Source of the DNA: Sipunculus nudus | Lineage: Eukaryota; Annelida; Sipuncula; Golfingiida; Sipunculidae | Assembly (NCBI GenBank): GCA_026874595.1 | Contig: CM049320.1 | Span: forward strand, 11,185,964-11,249,963 | Length of the DNA: 64,000 nt | Direction of reading: 5' to 3' | Shown: positions 12,197 through 23,544 of the stretch, in pieces | How the letters are laid out: every line of letters starts with the position of its first letter | Position numbering within the stretch: position 1 is the first letter of the stretch | Made by a program: the position numbers and the translations under genes | Notes under the pieces: generated by a model | The model's input: only the letters and a program-made list of their open reading frames with translations | Told to the model about the DNA's origin: nothing | The model's database searches: none

Positions 12197-13626
12197 AGTT
12201 ACATCCGGACCAGAACGTCAAAAGTTTTGTAACTGAATCTCAACATTTGGACTTTTATCAATTATATTACAAGACGGCACGTCTATCATCTATAGTGAAG
12301 ATATATAGGGTACTTGACCAACCGGTACACTGCTGACGAGGTAAAATTATGACGCAAGATCAAGTCTGCTCAGTGCTAAAAAGAGTTAAAACTTTTTTGA
12401 ACTTTCAAAACAGAACAAAATGGGGTACAGCCTCATGATACAGGAGCGACCTTTTGGTATTAAAATATTCAGTTATACACATGCAATCACATTTGACCAT
12501 CACCTTGTGTATAAATTCCGTAAAACGTCATTAAACCGGCGAGAAAACCCTTAAAAATCAAGAATCACATACCTACGTTGTCTCCTCCGAACGAACTATT
12601 GACGAATGACGCAGTTTTCAGGAAGATTTGGGTGACACCTTAGTGGGCTACCAGGGGGTGGAAGGCTCAGGAGCACAAGGAAAAACAGAATAGAATGCTA
12701 AGTATTTCAGCGGATAATCATATCGTTTTTAATAAGTTTGTTCAAGTTATCATTTTTATTTTCGAACTGTCTCTGGAAATCCACGAGAAAAAAATAGTCT
12801 TTTGTCAAGAGGAGCTCCCCCCCCCCCCCCCGTAATATATTCGACTTCACCAAATTTTCCGCCGTGTTCACTGGGCACACACTGCTTGGTTTGAACCCGA
12901 TAACCTCGGTCAGTGCCGGGTCCTGGATTTGTTGGGGGGGGGGGGGGGGATGTCGGCGGCTGGGGACTCACCAATATGTAAAGGCTACATGCTTCATAAA
13001 CGAAATTAACAATGCAATTTAAGGTGATTTAAAATTACTGAATATGTTTGGAGTTTCTAGAAAACATATTTATAATTTATATTTAATATTTAATATTTAC
13101 AAGTTTTGCAAGTTATAGTGTGTTTGCAACCCCTCCGTAATCCCCCTGAGCTTTAAGGGGATTTGGATTGCAAGCGCTATCCTTTGTTGACTGCCCACCG
13201 TCACACTGTTGCTAATGTGTTCGTGTGCGAGACCAAAAAAAAAAACACCGAGCGTGAGACCCATGTATCCATTCATGAGTTATTTCTTATTTTTAGCTTA
13301 TCTGACTTTGAAAACGGTCAAGCCTGCTCGATAATTTTCTTCCGCATCCACGTTCAATGTCGCCTCTCTCCTCATGTTCCCGTCCTTCATTAATTTGTTA
13401 ACCATATAGAGGCTGTTTTCTTTTAAACTTTTTTGGTCAAGGGTTTATTATCAACAGAGTGGCAATGTTGCCGGTACATGTAAAATAGTCTATTACAGAC
13501 AAAATGTCTATGCAGTTGGAACAATAAAGAAACATATTAAACTTTGTTGTGCCTTGTGTTTTATAGGAACCTTTGAAAAGGGACTTATTAAGGGAGATCG
13601 TGGCACCAAAATATACATTAAGGGTA
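12197..13626. other. No gene seen; poly-C and poly-G tracts and a possible hAT-like end
   Basis: A C15 run lies at 12817-12831 and a G16 run at 12934-12949. CAGTGCCGGGTCCTGG at 12911, just before the G run, resembles the left end of the element at 33093, but no matching right end was found. The 72-codon minus-strand ORF across both tracts is low-complexity. Confidence 0.5.
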
Positions 13627-13744
13627 AGGCCAAAATAAAAAAAGGTATGGTTCTCAGGCACTATTTTTTTCAGAAATCGGGGGGTTAAAATTGATGCGGG
13701 CGGTGCCTGAGAACCATGCCTTTAGTTTTTTTTTTTTTTTTGCC
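13627..13744. mobile_element. Small MITE or fold-back with ~35-bp terminal inverted repeats
   Basis: AGGCCAAAATAAAAAAA followed by 'ggtatggttctcaggcac' at the left is mirrored by 'gtgcctgagaaccatgcc', 'tttag' and a T-run ending TGCCT at the right. The inner 21 bp of the arms match at 20 positions. The unit is about 118 bp and has no coding capacity. No convincing target-site duplication was found, so the superfamily is open. Confidence 0.7.
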
Positions 13745-15214
13745 TAATTGGTATAAAAAAGTTCGTATGGCTCTCCAGTTTAAGAATCTGCGGGATGCCT
13801 GTGTCAAAAGTAAGGACGCTTTGGTAAATTGCTACTAAAGACTGCCATATTTAGGCCAGAGACATCAGGACTGTCACAGATAAAGGGGTAGGGTTACATA
13901 CATGTCCCTACTTACTAAAAGAGGCCCAAACACCTTTAAAGAATAAATAATTTAGACCTGCCAGGATATTTCCCTGAAACCGTTGGCTTACTGCTTTTAA
14001 CGGATGTTAAAACAGTGGACCGGGCGCGATCACACCTGTTAACATAGACACAGCAGTTGTATCGCCCGGCCACAACACGTGTTAATCAGGAGATACCCTG
14101 AATGACTTGGTAAAAAAATGTAATACATGTTCCCGATGATGTGTGTATATGTGTACATGTAATTCCAAGTTACATCAGTGTATCATATTTCAGTGTTAGT
14201 TTAAATACGGGCATAGGCACAGAAACCTTTTCAAATTTCGGGTTTGGTATGTTTAGCTGATGAAACAGATCTAGCAACGCAGGTGTGCAATAGGAATCCA
14301 AAGATGTAATCAGTGAAACTGCAAAGAAAATCATTAGTCATTTCGTGGAAAAATTATGCTTTTCATAATGTGAATAAAGGTTCTCGTATGAATAAGGATG
14401 GGGGTTGTGATTTAACAATAAAATGTTCGCTGGATGACAGTTGATACACGTTTCCGTTACTACCTTTTACTACTCGTATTTAAATGTTATCATGGATTAT
14501 TTAATTGACTATGTAAATTTAACTAAATATGGTAATGCAACTGGAGCTGCCTGTAGAGGTAGTTTTGTTCTCCAGAAACCAAACACAGTACAGTACAAAA
14601 CGTTTTCAAACCTTTTATACCGCTTCTGCAGTTTTAACCGATATTAATTTTAATGTCGTTTTTAGATAGAGATACTCTTTTAACATGTTATAGTTTAAGC
14701 TATTAGCGTTGACTTGTGTTGTCATTTGATATATTTGATGTTTTTTTATTCAGTGTGCTCAATGAAGCTTAAACAATCTTGTGGAATTACAACTTGACTG
14801 TCAAATATGTCACCAGCCCTCATATAGTACGCGTGCTGATACTTCGTACGTATATTTGTTGTATCTCATGTTAAAACTGTAGCAGGACCTCATTGAAAAA
14901 CAGCACTTGCTGAACGAGCTATCCTGTTGAAATATATTGAAATAAGTGAAGAAAAAGTGAAAAATGTTTTCAATATGAAAACTTACTAAAAGTCCTTGAA
15001 GTAGCCACACTCTCTGCTGTAATAACAGTCTTTCACAGTCGTGACTACAGTCCAATTTACAGTCGTTACAACATTTCTAAAGGAGCAAAGGCACTTGTCG
15101 AACAACTCTTATCCCTGTTCTGTTTCGGCTCTCATGGATCCATACAAATATATCATCATTTGATTTAAACGCCCTTTCACATGCATTTTACAGCTAGTTA
15201 TATTAACTAATACG
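13745..15214. other. No gene seen; one imperfect hairpin
   Basis: AT-rich sequence. GTGGACCGGGCGCGAT at 14015 pairs imperfectly with ATCGCCCGGCCAC ending at 14073, with two bulges. The short ORFs of 68-81 codons here show no recognisable feature. Confidence 0.5.
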
Positions 15215-15370
15215 AGGCACTATCCATTTGGAGGTGGACATTGACAAAACCACCGAATTTGGACGGGCCACTACAACCCATTCTCATGGCCACGCCGAGG
15301 ATCGCACCTGGGTCGCCAGCGGAGATAACAGTGCCTTCTATACCCTTTGACCGTCAAGGCTCCAATTATT
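15215..15370 (-). mobile_element. Decayed tRNA-derived SINE-like unit
   Basis: On the minus strand a tRNA-like region contains a B-box-like GGTGCGATCCT near 15297-15309, followed by 'cggcgtggccatgagaatgg'. The A-box region upstream is degenerate. A tRNA-like head followed by an unrelated tail fits a SINE rather than a functional tRNA. The boundaries are approximate and the family is not identified. Confidence 0.5.
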
Positions 15371-15403
15371 TTAATAATAATAATAATTATAATAATAATA
15401 ATA
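15371..15403 (+). repeat. (AAT)n microsatellite
   Basis: Imperfect AAT/TAA repeats directly after the SINE-like unit on the plus strand; a simple AT-rich tail of the repeat is possible. Confidence 0.9.
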
Positions 15404-15890
15404 TCATTATATAAAAATATTGAAGTTTACTGACAACATGCTTTACATAGACTCACACCTGTAAATTGCGGAGAAGCACCATAATCGGAATCACCGTGCA
15501 AACACTATATTATTATTCGCTTGTAATTTGCATTAGGATCTTCGCAGTCAGCAATATAGATTTTTAACATTTCGCGTGATATCCAATCCTTAATTTTTAT
15601 ACATGACAACATGAATTATTCTTGTTGTTTCATGTCAAGATCAAATGGTTAATCTGCATTAAGGTTTCTATTATAAAAAAAATGTAATAAAAAATTATCT
15701 GACAGGGTTTATATTATCTAAGGTGGAAATACAGTAATATATTTTATACATTATCCTGACGGCTGGTTTACTTATACTATATCCTGCTAACATATCATCT
15801 AAAAAATTAAATAACAGAATTTGAAATTAGTAATTTACTCAGTCTAAATATATCGAGCAGAGCAAAGGCACACTGAACCTTTTTTTTAAA
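15404..15890. other. No gene seen
   Basis: AT-rich sequence without a clear repeat, inverted repeat or splice-bounded ORF. Confidence 0.5.
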
Positions 15891-17000
15891 CTAGGGACCA
15901 ATGGGTCTCGACGCTCCGCTGAATTTGTCTATAAGGATATTTTTGAAGAAATTTTTCAGAATGACGGTCCTATGACCTTAACCAATGACCTTGCGACTAA
16001 ATATTTGAGAACTTATTATCATTGAACTTGCAGCATTTAGATTATTGTAACAATTTTAATAAAAAGTGGGTCAAGTGCCCTTGACCTCTGACTGGTTAAC
16101 CTAAATATCTACAGATTTCTTCCACTTTGGGCAATCAAGTCAGGTGTGAAAGAAATAAAGTTAAGGATGAAAAGTTTTTAATTAAAATGCATCCACAGTC
16201 AATTTAAAGATGTAGCTTTTGTAACCTTCACCTTTGACCTCTGGACCATGAAAATCAAAATGTGTTTTACTTAAGTGGTGGGTCATTAATGAATCAAGTT
16301 TGAAGCCAATCTGTCTAGCCAAAGCAGAATTATCATCCATAAACTTATTTGTCAATGGATTGGCCGAGTGACCCTGACCTTTGACCCTAATGACCCAAAT
16401 TAAAAAAGAATCTTCACCTATATTGGCATGTGAGTAATATCTTAAAGTTGGAAGGTTTGTGATGAAAAGTTTGGCTTGAAATGCATACACGTTACTTTTA
16501 AAGAAATGGGTCCTGTGACCTTGACCTTTGACATTTGGACCCCCGAATCGACAGGGTTCTTACGTTAATAGTGAGCCATATATAAGTTATGTTTGAAATC
16601 AATATATCAAACTTAACTGGAGTTATCATCCGGAAACTAATTTGTGATTAGATGGCCCCTGTGACCTTGACTTTTGACCTTGTGACCCCAAATTCATTTA
16701 TGCTCCCCCATACTGGCACATCAGCTATATGTGCAAGATTAAAAGTTTGGGATGAAAAGCTTGGCCTAAAAAGGCAGCCGTAATCTTTTTAAATAAGTGG
16801 GTCTTGTGACCTTGACCCTTGACCTCATGACCAAAAAAATCACACAGGTAATTTCTTAATGGCGGGTTAGTGTTAGTCATTTTTGAAAACCATATGTTAA
16901 TCAAATCTGGAGTTTTCATCTAGAAACAAATTTGTAAAGATGGCATGTGGACAGACAGACAGACCAACAGACAGACAGACAGGGTGATTACTATAGGGCA
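15891..17000 (+). mobile_element. Helitron-like element with ~147-bp GACCTTGACC core units
   Basis: The 5' end reads 'actagggaccaatggg', then 'tctcgacgctccgctgaatt', a diverged match to the ends at 3575, 52452 and 57967. The body has about seven units, with the block GTGACCTTGACCTTTGACC or a variant near 15972, 16078, 16220, 16370, 16514, 16661 and 16805; the last five are 144-150 bp apart. The 3' end has a GACA/GACC microsatellite (16949-16981) followed by GGGTGATTACTATAGGG. The end modules are thus those of the 337-bp-core elements while the core is unrelated. No protein is encoded. This is the only copy in the window in which both ends are visible on the plus strand. Confidence 0.75.
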
Positions 17001-17085
17001 TCCACTTGTGATCAATAAACACATCAGGTTTTGGGCACTAGATTGAATCACGGCTGAAAAACTGACATGATTTTTGTAATTTTAA

Positions 17086-17325
17086 AGTGAGAAAATAGAA
17101 AAAGATCAGAAAAAATAAGAAAAAAAATACAGATGGCGCAACCACTTTTCGGGAACTGACAAAGCTAGTCATGGTCAATATTCAAGATTCGTGACAATCC
17201 ATCCGTTAGTTATCAATATATTTGAGGTTTTGTATCATTTTTTAATTATTTAGGGATACTTACAATTCCCATAGCTCGGAGGATATATAGGTCGCCATGA
17301 CCTAATTTCAGTTTTCAACAGACAT
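17086..17325 (+). repeat. Degenerate single 337-bp-type core unit
   Basis: 'gatggcgcaaccac', 'atcaatatatttgagg', 'cccatagctcgga' and 'gacctaatttcag' follow the same order as the units at 1-1620. It is one diverged, 3'-truncated unit directly after the element at 15891-17000. Confidence 0.65.
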
Positions 17326-17329
17326 TAAA

Positions 17330-17630
17330 AATCTGCATTCCTTAATATAGGATGTTTAAGAAACATTTTCATATTCAGGCAAGGTTCATTACTGCAGAAG
17401 TACCCCCAACCCATGTTTGCATTCACCTATTTAGCCTATATTACCAACTTTATTCGTCCAGCTGTGACTTTACATTTGTGATTATTCCTTCCTGGACCCG
17501 GATCATGAGGCGGATCTACACCAAAATCTAATCGATTCTTCATTAGTCCATTCCCGAGGTACCCTAAAATTGCATGAGCGTCTATCCATGACTGCGTGAG
17601 TGATGTTTTGAACTTTACAACTACTGTTTT
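17330..17630 (+). repeat. Family C repeat, copy 1 (3' truncated)
   Basis: Family C consists of a 5' hairpin with 'tgcattc' and 'gaatgca' arms, then 'cccata', 'gttcattcgtc', 'ttgtgaatattcctt', 'gga(t)catg', 'cacc(a/g)aaatcta', 'attcccgaa', 'catgattgcatgagt' and a CA-rich tail ending near 'gatgaacgc'. This copy keeps the middle ('gtgattattccttcc', 'acaccaaaatctaatcg', 'atgactgcgtgag') and stops before the tail. Other copies start near 17905, 31395, 43200 and 54250 on the plus strand and lie at 18385-18530 and 34320-34512 on the minus strand. Confidence 0.65.
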
Positions 17631-17666
17631 TATTATCACCACTTTACTTCTATAACTAGTAATAAT

Positions 17667-17710
17667 ACTTTAATAATAATAATAATAATAATAATAATCA
17701 TCATCATCTT
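17667..17710 (+). repeat. (TAA)n(TCA)n microsatellite
   Basis: About ten TAA units pass into a short TCA run. Confidence 0.95.
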
Positions 17711-17904
17711 AATCATCAAATGATATTTAATAATAGCAACAATTTATCCACGGCTGGTTTTTTTCTACTTATAAATAACAGATTCATAACGGCGTTATAC
17801 ACATTTATAATGCTGCAACTTGCATAATTTGGAGATAACCGGGGTCTAGTTTTGTTCCAATGAACAAAATCTTGATATGTAGCGCTAGTGCATGGGCAAC
17901 TAGA

Positions 17905-18225
17905 AATTTCCGTTCTTAGGAATGCAATCCCCCGCGATGCTAACCGCTTTTGAATTCACTTATTCGGCCCATAGTCCCGTGTTCATTCGTCAATAAGTGA
18001 CTGTGCAGTTGTGAATATTCCTTGACGACGTTCCTAAATCCGGATCATGTGCCGGAGTCACACCATAATCCAATAGTTTCTCACTGGCCAATTCCCGAAA
18101 GGCCATAAACATTTCAAGAGATTCCGTTTATGATTGCATGAGTTATGTTGTGAACAAACACACACACACAAACGAAAGGGGATGAACGCTTACACTGATG
18201 GCGGCGGCAAATATCTTTGTCATGT
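17905..18225 (+). repeat. Family C repeat, most complete plus-strand copy
   Basis: It starts with 'ccgttcttaggaatgca' and 'atcccccgcgatg', passes through 'gttcattcgtcaataagtg', 'gtgaatattccttgacgac', 'cggatcatgtgccgga', 'ccataatccaatag' and 'tgcatgagttatgttgtg'. It then has a CA microsatellite (about 18157-18171) and ends near 'gatgaacgcttacactgatg', 'gcggcggcaa'. It is about 320 bp and non-coding. A 5' hairpin plus a CCTCC/GGCGGAGG-type 3' hairpin suggests a small Helitron-like or SINE-like family; this is inferred. Confidence 0.65.
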
Positions 18226-18384
18226 TACAAAATATACCAGGAATCTACAAAGGCACTCAGTTCCTGTTTAGAAGTAAAATATAGGTTCACTGATGTTTAC
18301 CAGATGTCTCGCTATGACCGGACGCGTCAACCGTTGTCGCCCTGTTACTCTTTTTCACTTCTCTATCCTCCAGCAAAGCGACGG

Positions 18385-18530
18385 TGAATGCTTCTCTATG
18401 CACGAATGAACCTGGGAATATGGGCCGAATGGGTCAATAAGAACATATGGGATCCCCCCCCCCCCCCAACCACACATTAACACATGGCGGAGGCTTGCAT
18501 TCCTTTGAATGCAGATTACTAGTTATTAAA
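18385..18530 (-). repeat. Family C repeat, 5' end only
   Basis: On the minus strand the unit starts near 'aatctgcattcaaaggaatg' and 'caagcctccgcc', crosses a C14-type run and reaches 'tcggcccatattcccagg'. TGCATTCCTTTGAATGCA near 18495-18512 is a perfect short hairpin with a 4-base loop. It faces the plus-strand copy at 17905. Confidence 0.65.
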
Positions 18531-19710
18531 GTTGTCCATGAATAAAAGTTGCCTCATTTTCGAGACGACATATCAACCTGCAAGAACAATCAACCAATTA
18601 TCACGTGGTCTGGGGACAATCAACAAGAACACCTTCACGTGCAGGCATAATAAAATAGACAAATGTGGTATACAATTTTAGTCAACAAAAGATGTAAATG
18701 TGTAAATTATCTTTTAAGAAAGATAAACAGAATCCATATTAAGGCTAATCATGTAAAGAGAGCAGTATTTTCTTTGTAAAGCTCTTTCATTAAACATGAA
18801 TGAATATTCTAACAATAAACTTAAGAATTTGCCTAATTTGCATAAATCATCTGAAATTTACTGCTTAAAACCCAAAGTGCATATAACATGATGTTATTTG
18901 TAATAAAACTGAATATTTTGTACACATTTTACTTCAATCTGCCTACTTACACCAACAATTTCAATTTATTTATGTATAATATATCATTTTTTCTAATTTA
19001 TTCAAATATGCAAATTATTTTATTAATTATGAACGATACGTCCTAAGCAGGAATCGATTATACAGGATCAACTACTCCAGGATCATTCGAGAATTGTCTG
19101 GTAGCAAAAATTATCAGACTGTCCTGGGTTTTGTTCTGTTTATATTATTTTTGGTCAGATCACGGTATTTGCGTATGTGTACGGTCGTGTGGTAATTGCC
19201 AAGGGTGATTTTACTGCCGTAAATATCCAAAGGTAAAGTCCCGGAGTAATCTTCCTCAGGGTCCTGGTCAAAATAAGTGTCAATGAATATTTCGGAAGAG
19301 GTTAATATTTCGTGATAGCATTCATGCGTTTATGACTCTAGGTCGTTGACACATCCGGGAAATTTTCGTTAAACGCAGGAGCAATTTGCATAAGTATAAA
19401 AATTACCGGAAGATGTTATAAAGCACCTAATTTGAAATAAACTAGACGACCCATACCATCAGAATCAATCAAAACCCTTGTTGCGAAGATAGTTTTTATA
19501 TTGTAGTCCGTCTATTGGCATCTGAAGCAGCCATGACAACATGACACTCAGGCTTTCTGAAATAAACTGAGCTGATAGGGTCAGCCTGGACTTGTGATGC
19601 ACGTTAGACCCAGTTGTGGCTCTGTTGTAAACACAGGTCGCTGTTTTTATTTATCTAGCGGATGGGAACGCATGCACAGTTACACGATGGTGAGCCTGTG
19701 TGATTGCATG
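18531..19710. other. No gene seen
   Basis: AT-rich intergenic or intronic sequence. A short ORF begins near 19594 and overlaps the inverted repeat at 19711; it shows no domain and is not called. Confidence 0.5.
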
Positions 19711-19932
19711 TTTCAGCCGGCGGTGTGCAGTGCACGTGTTACATCAACACTGCCTACTTCCTCACCCACCCAGCTGAAATGTGACACAAGCACCTGGCCG
19801 GAGGAAACAATCAAGTGTGACACCCTGGTAACAACCCGTGTAGCCACCGGTCCTGTGTAGCCAGTGGTCCAGTTACAAGGACACTCACAGCAGTGATGAT
19901 GTTACACGTGCACTGCACACCGCTGGCTGAAA
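19711..19932. repeat. 36-bp inverted repeat around a 150-bp centre
   Basis: The arms are 19711-19746 and 19897-19932. They begin TTTCAGCC on either strand, continue with 'gcggtgtgcagtgcacgtgt' and end ACATCA. They match at 34 of 36 positions. The centre also holds a weaker inverted pair, 'gtgtagccaccggtcc' and 'agccagtggtcc'-type sequence. It could be a MITE or a large fold-back; no target-site duplication was found. Confidence 0.8.
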
Positions 19933-20539
19933 CAGTCGCCCCGGTTAATCACACTTAAGGTAACATGCATGTACTTAAACTGGGTGAATTGTCAGAAGAT
20001 GCATTCGTTCCTGTCCAATAGATAAATGAAGGCAGGGCCCTTTTTTTCAACAGAACCAAAACTGTGTTTAGTTCATTTAAAAGCCACAGTCCAAATGAAG
20101 TTTCATTATCATTTTAGTTGCATGCACGTATTTTAATTGCTTATGCATGATTGTGCTTTTAATGAGTGTATAATACAATACATGATACATACTAAGCAAG
20201 ATTGCGTTCAATATTAAAACAGCTGTTATATATTTTACATACGTTGAACAAATATGAAAAATCAATATATTCCAGTAGGACATCGCTGGAACATCAACAG
20301 AAATAAAAAAACGACACAAAAGTTTAAACGAAATGTCTTTCAAAACGTTATAATTCTACGTTATTTTTTGAAAAAAAAAGTTAGAATATATCTTAGAAAA
20401 GGGATACAACAGTCCAGATAATATAAACATACTATTACATGTGTACGCTCTTTACACAGCGCTTAAACTATGGGCCTACTTCCTATATGGTAAGCGCTGT
20501 TTGTTATGACCTCGTATCCTGAATTGCTACACCAGAGGG
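19933..20539. other. No gene seen
   Basis: AT-rich sequence; the 88-codon minus-strand ORF (20077-20343) is AT-biased, has no recognisable domain and is not called. Confidence 0.5.
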
Positions 20540-20640
20540 GAGCACTGCGTTTTTGTCCAATCAGATGAGACCTTGTGCTGGAAGACACGGCCAAGCGAGG
20601 GATACACGGAGCCAATCATGTTCATTTCGTTTTGAGTGAC
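20540..20640 (+). promoter_or_regulatory. Possible promoter with two CCAAT boxes
   Basis: CCAATCA occurs at 20557-20563 and again at 20612-20618, 55 bp apart and in the same orientation. The following ~400 bp is richer in G+C and CpG than the flanks. Paired CCAAT boxes are typical NF-Y sites in animal promoters; promoter function here is inferred. It would drive the ORF at 20932. Confidence 0.35.
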
Positions 20641-20931
20641 AGCTCATCGCCCCGGTAACCGTATGAACAGGATCAGAGAGAATTGCCGCAGACGTGGTTT
20701 ACTTAGGGCCTTGGGCACATAGGATGCCCGGTCGGTGAGCTGTAATTCAAACGAAACGTAACAACAAAAGCTGCGTGCACACCTGGTTTCAGTTCTGCAG
20801 ACACCAGATACATGGCTACGCACACAACAGTCATACTGTCAGAATCGAATCGGTCGATGATGCGAGAATGCAGAGGTAGCAATTAAAATTCGAACGTAAA
20901 CTTGTCTTCAAACGGCGCTGGAAGCGCACCT

Positions 20932-21036
20932 ATGGGCAGAGCCAGGATGCCTGTCGCGTGTTTGTTTATTGGCATTTGGTTGGCTGCTTGTCACATCATA
21001 CGCGCGTTTTGTTTAGAGGACAACGAACCGCCATCT
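20932..21036 (+). CDS. Possible first coding exon with a signal-peptide-like N terminus
   Basis: From ATG 20932 the frame reads 36 codons before a stop at 21043, with a second in-frame ATG at 20947. The peptide has a basic start (MGRARM), a hydrophobic stretch (CLFIGIWLAACHII) and a short polar end (LEDNEPPSG), as expected of a secretory signal peptide. A splice donor G|GTGTCT at 21037 is possible but weak. It lies 300 bp downstream of two CCAAT boxes in a locally GC-rich region. I do not recognise the protein. No second exon was identified. A chance ORF is a real alternative. Confidence 0.3.
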
Positions 21037-21045
21037 GGTGTCTAA

Positions 21046-21564
21046 ATATATCATAGACGATCAAAGCTGGCAGCGTGAAAATTAGTTGCATCTTTAGAAG
21101 CGCAAGATTTCCTCGGGAGCGTATTACATGTGTGATTATTAAATCTAATCTGTGTTTATGTTTAAGCATATAGTCGTTTTTTAAGCAAAAAAGACAACTT
21201 TTTCAAGTTTTCAACTCTTTCTTTCAAACCTTTTCAACCATGATATTTTTATTCTAATTATAACACTCCTGATTTTTCAACAATATTATTACATTTCAAC
21301 TTCAAATAAATGGATATTCAAGAATATTTTAAAATATTTTATAACTGATTTCACTCTAAAACGTAATGTGCGTGATTAGGGCATCTAAACAGAATGTGCT
21401 CCCTTCAACTTCTACGGACCGCTGTACGATCACAACGATCTCGATTAAGAAATTCCAATTTTTTGTTCAGAGGAGATCGTTGAATGTATAATCTTAGATA
21501 AATAGCATCATAAATAGCATTTTAATCGACACATAAGACATTAGGAGATTCAACTAAAAAGAAC
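21046..21564. other. No gene seen
   Basis: AT-rich sequence with no clear repeat. Confidence 0.5.
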
Positions 21565-21990
21565 CTAATAATAACAGATCACATAATCGTGACGAGCATA
21601 AATTTTTGTGACGGAGATAAAAAAAAATCAGATTCCCCAACACCAGGCAGCGTGAAATGTCCATGGGAATGAATAAAGAAATCAGTGGTTTTTTGTTGAC
21701 AAGTAAATTATTCTTAGAACAATCCTTACATTACAATACACTAAATCAATACAATCACACAATAATAAAAGTCTGTATAAAGTCCGTAGAATATCTGTAA
21801 CTATGCAATTATCGGAGTAGGTCCCAAGACTGACGAGAAAGTCGCACCCATTCGTGCCCGCTTTCTTCCCCCGGCTCTAAAAACAGCCCCTTTTTATAGC
21901 TTTTTCACCCAAAGCCTAGAAACTTCTAGTCCGGAACCTTCCAAAGAATCAGCTCGAAACTTTAAGCTTTGTAAAATATTATCAGATTCA
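21565..21990 (-). mobile_element. LTR-like promoter repeat, minus-strand copy
   Basis: Read on the minus strand, 'tttggaaggttcc' is followed by AAGCTATAAAAAGGGGCTG, 'tttttagagccg', 'gggac', an AT-rich stretch, 'gaataaagaaatcag' rc blocks, 'cacgctgcctgg' and 'atctccgtcac', 'cacgattatgtgatctg'. The same order occurs on the plus strand at 40530-41095. A TATA box with a conserved downstream block followed by a 3' AT-rich part suggests a solo LTR or another promoter-bearing retroelement fragment. No target-site duplication or internal retrotransposon genes were seen. The 60-codon ORF at 21894-22076 overlaps the promoter end and is not supported. Confidence 0.55.
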
Positions 21991-23389
21991 TACCTTGAAA
22001 TTCCACATAAAAATTGTGACGTCGTGCAATAATGGAACCAAACCGTTTCAATAAATTTCCGACAAGTACTGGTCAAAAATAAATGACTGTGGAAAATCGA
22101 ATTTGATATTAGCCGCTTATTTAAAAAATTTCAATTATAAATATTAACTTTTTTCAATTCTACTTTTGATAAATAGTATTTAATGATCTTTATAAAAAAT
22201 CATGCACCTGAATATCCCCGCACACTCACAATTTTTATTTGATTCTTATATTTTTTCCTCATTGTATATAATTTTTTACAAAGAAAGTTGATAGCTAGGA
22301 TGCTTTTTTAGGCATGGTAATCACCGGACTGTAGTCGGAATTCTATATATAGTAGTACCGTGCGCTTTCGGACCTCCCTCCCTCCGGACGTAATAATTGC
22401 ATATATCAGGTTCTATTTAAAAAAAAATTATCTATAAAAATCTGATTAACATTTGCTTTATTACAGTTTATTTTTACACATTTACTGAACTTTTTTTGCT
22501 ACGCAAATTTGTTTGTTGATGTTTTATTGATTTGTTGTCGATTTTTTCTATTGACACATTTTACAATACGTATATATAAAGTATAAACGTTTGGGCCGTC
22601 TGTTTTTCCAAATTTTAATCACATTAATTTCCAGAATATTGAATTTAACAGCATAAAAATATCGAGGAAATATTGAATAGTTCTGCAAAAACAGAAACTG
22701 TTTTATTTGATATGATCCTAAATTAATACAATCGGCATCAAATCTATTACACATTCATTGTGTATTTCTTTCTGTTAAGGTTTTGTTAATGTTTGTGTTT
22801 TCATTTTAAATTTGTTGGATACGTCTGATGAAATCATTAACAAACAAATTCATTGTAAAATATTATGTATATTATGCTGTTTATTTTTTGGCAACATTTT
22901 AAAACATGAATTGAAAAAGGTTCCATAAACAGCAAGGACAAATAAGAAAAAATATCACATGTTGATTTTACAAAAGATATAAATCGATGTGTGCACTCTG
23001 ACCATGAAGTGTAAAATATAATTTGGTATCAAATGGTCTAAATAATAGATTCTGTAAGAGTTTAAGAGATACATCATCCTGATGAAATTGCTTGGTCAAT
23101 GGAACAGGAAACGGTTTCTCAATTTATACATGAAAAATAAAACGTGATATCGAAACCACCTTGAAGACCAGTCCATAAGCCATTATCGTGGCTTCTGTGT
23201 TTTACACAATTGGACTAAAACCGGGCACTTCCGAGCACAAAATCTTTTATAACTTTCAGATTGATAACTTTGATTTTTCATATAATGATAGAACAGACCT
23301 TATTCTAACAATAAAAATTAAATGAAATTGTCTATTGATGTTGTAGCATTTTGATTATAAATGCTTCATTGCTTTATTTCTGAAAAAAA
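21991..23389. other. No gene seen
   Basis: Very AT-rich sequence with poly-T/A runs; no repeat or splice-bounded ORF recognised. Confidence 0.5.
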
Positions 23390-23544
23390 ATCCTTGCTTC
23401 CGACTTCCCGAGTTTTACACATAGCCATTTGGGAATCCCCTACCGGAAGTTCCGGTTTTCCAGCTTCAAGCCGTCATGACGGACGCAGGGGCATGTTTTC
23501 CGAGTAAACCAGCCTCGGTATTAATAACTGCTGCATAAATATAC
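23390..23544 (+). promoter_or_regulatory. Possible promoter and untranslated first exon with paired ETS motifs
   Basis: ACCGGAAGTTCCGGT near 23441-23455 is a palindrome holding the ETS core CCGGAAGT on both strands. CTTCCGACTTCC lies about 45 bp upstream. A GC-richer stretch follows and ends at a donor-like AC|GTAAGT with GT at 23545. An ATG at 23477 opens only a 20-codon frame. ETS-rich starts are common in animal housekeeping genes, but start-site activity is inferred. Confidence 0.25.

Noticed and set aside
20812-20875. Short ORF from ATG 20812 ending near a GCAGAG|GTAGCA donor
   Set aside because: Only about 21 codons and upstream of the signal-peptide ORF; could be a uORF, but evidence is too thin.
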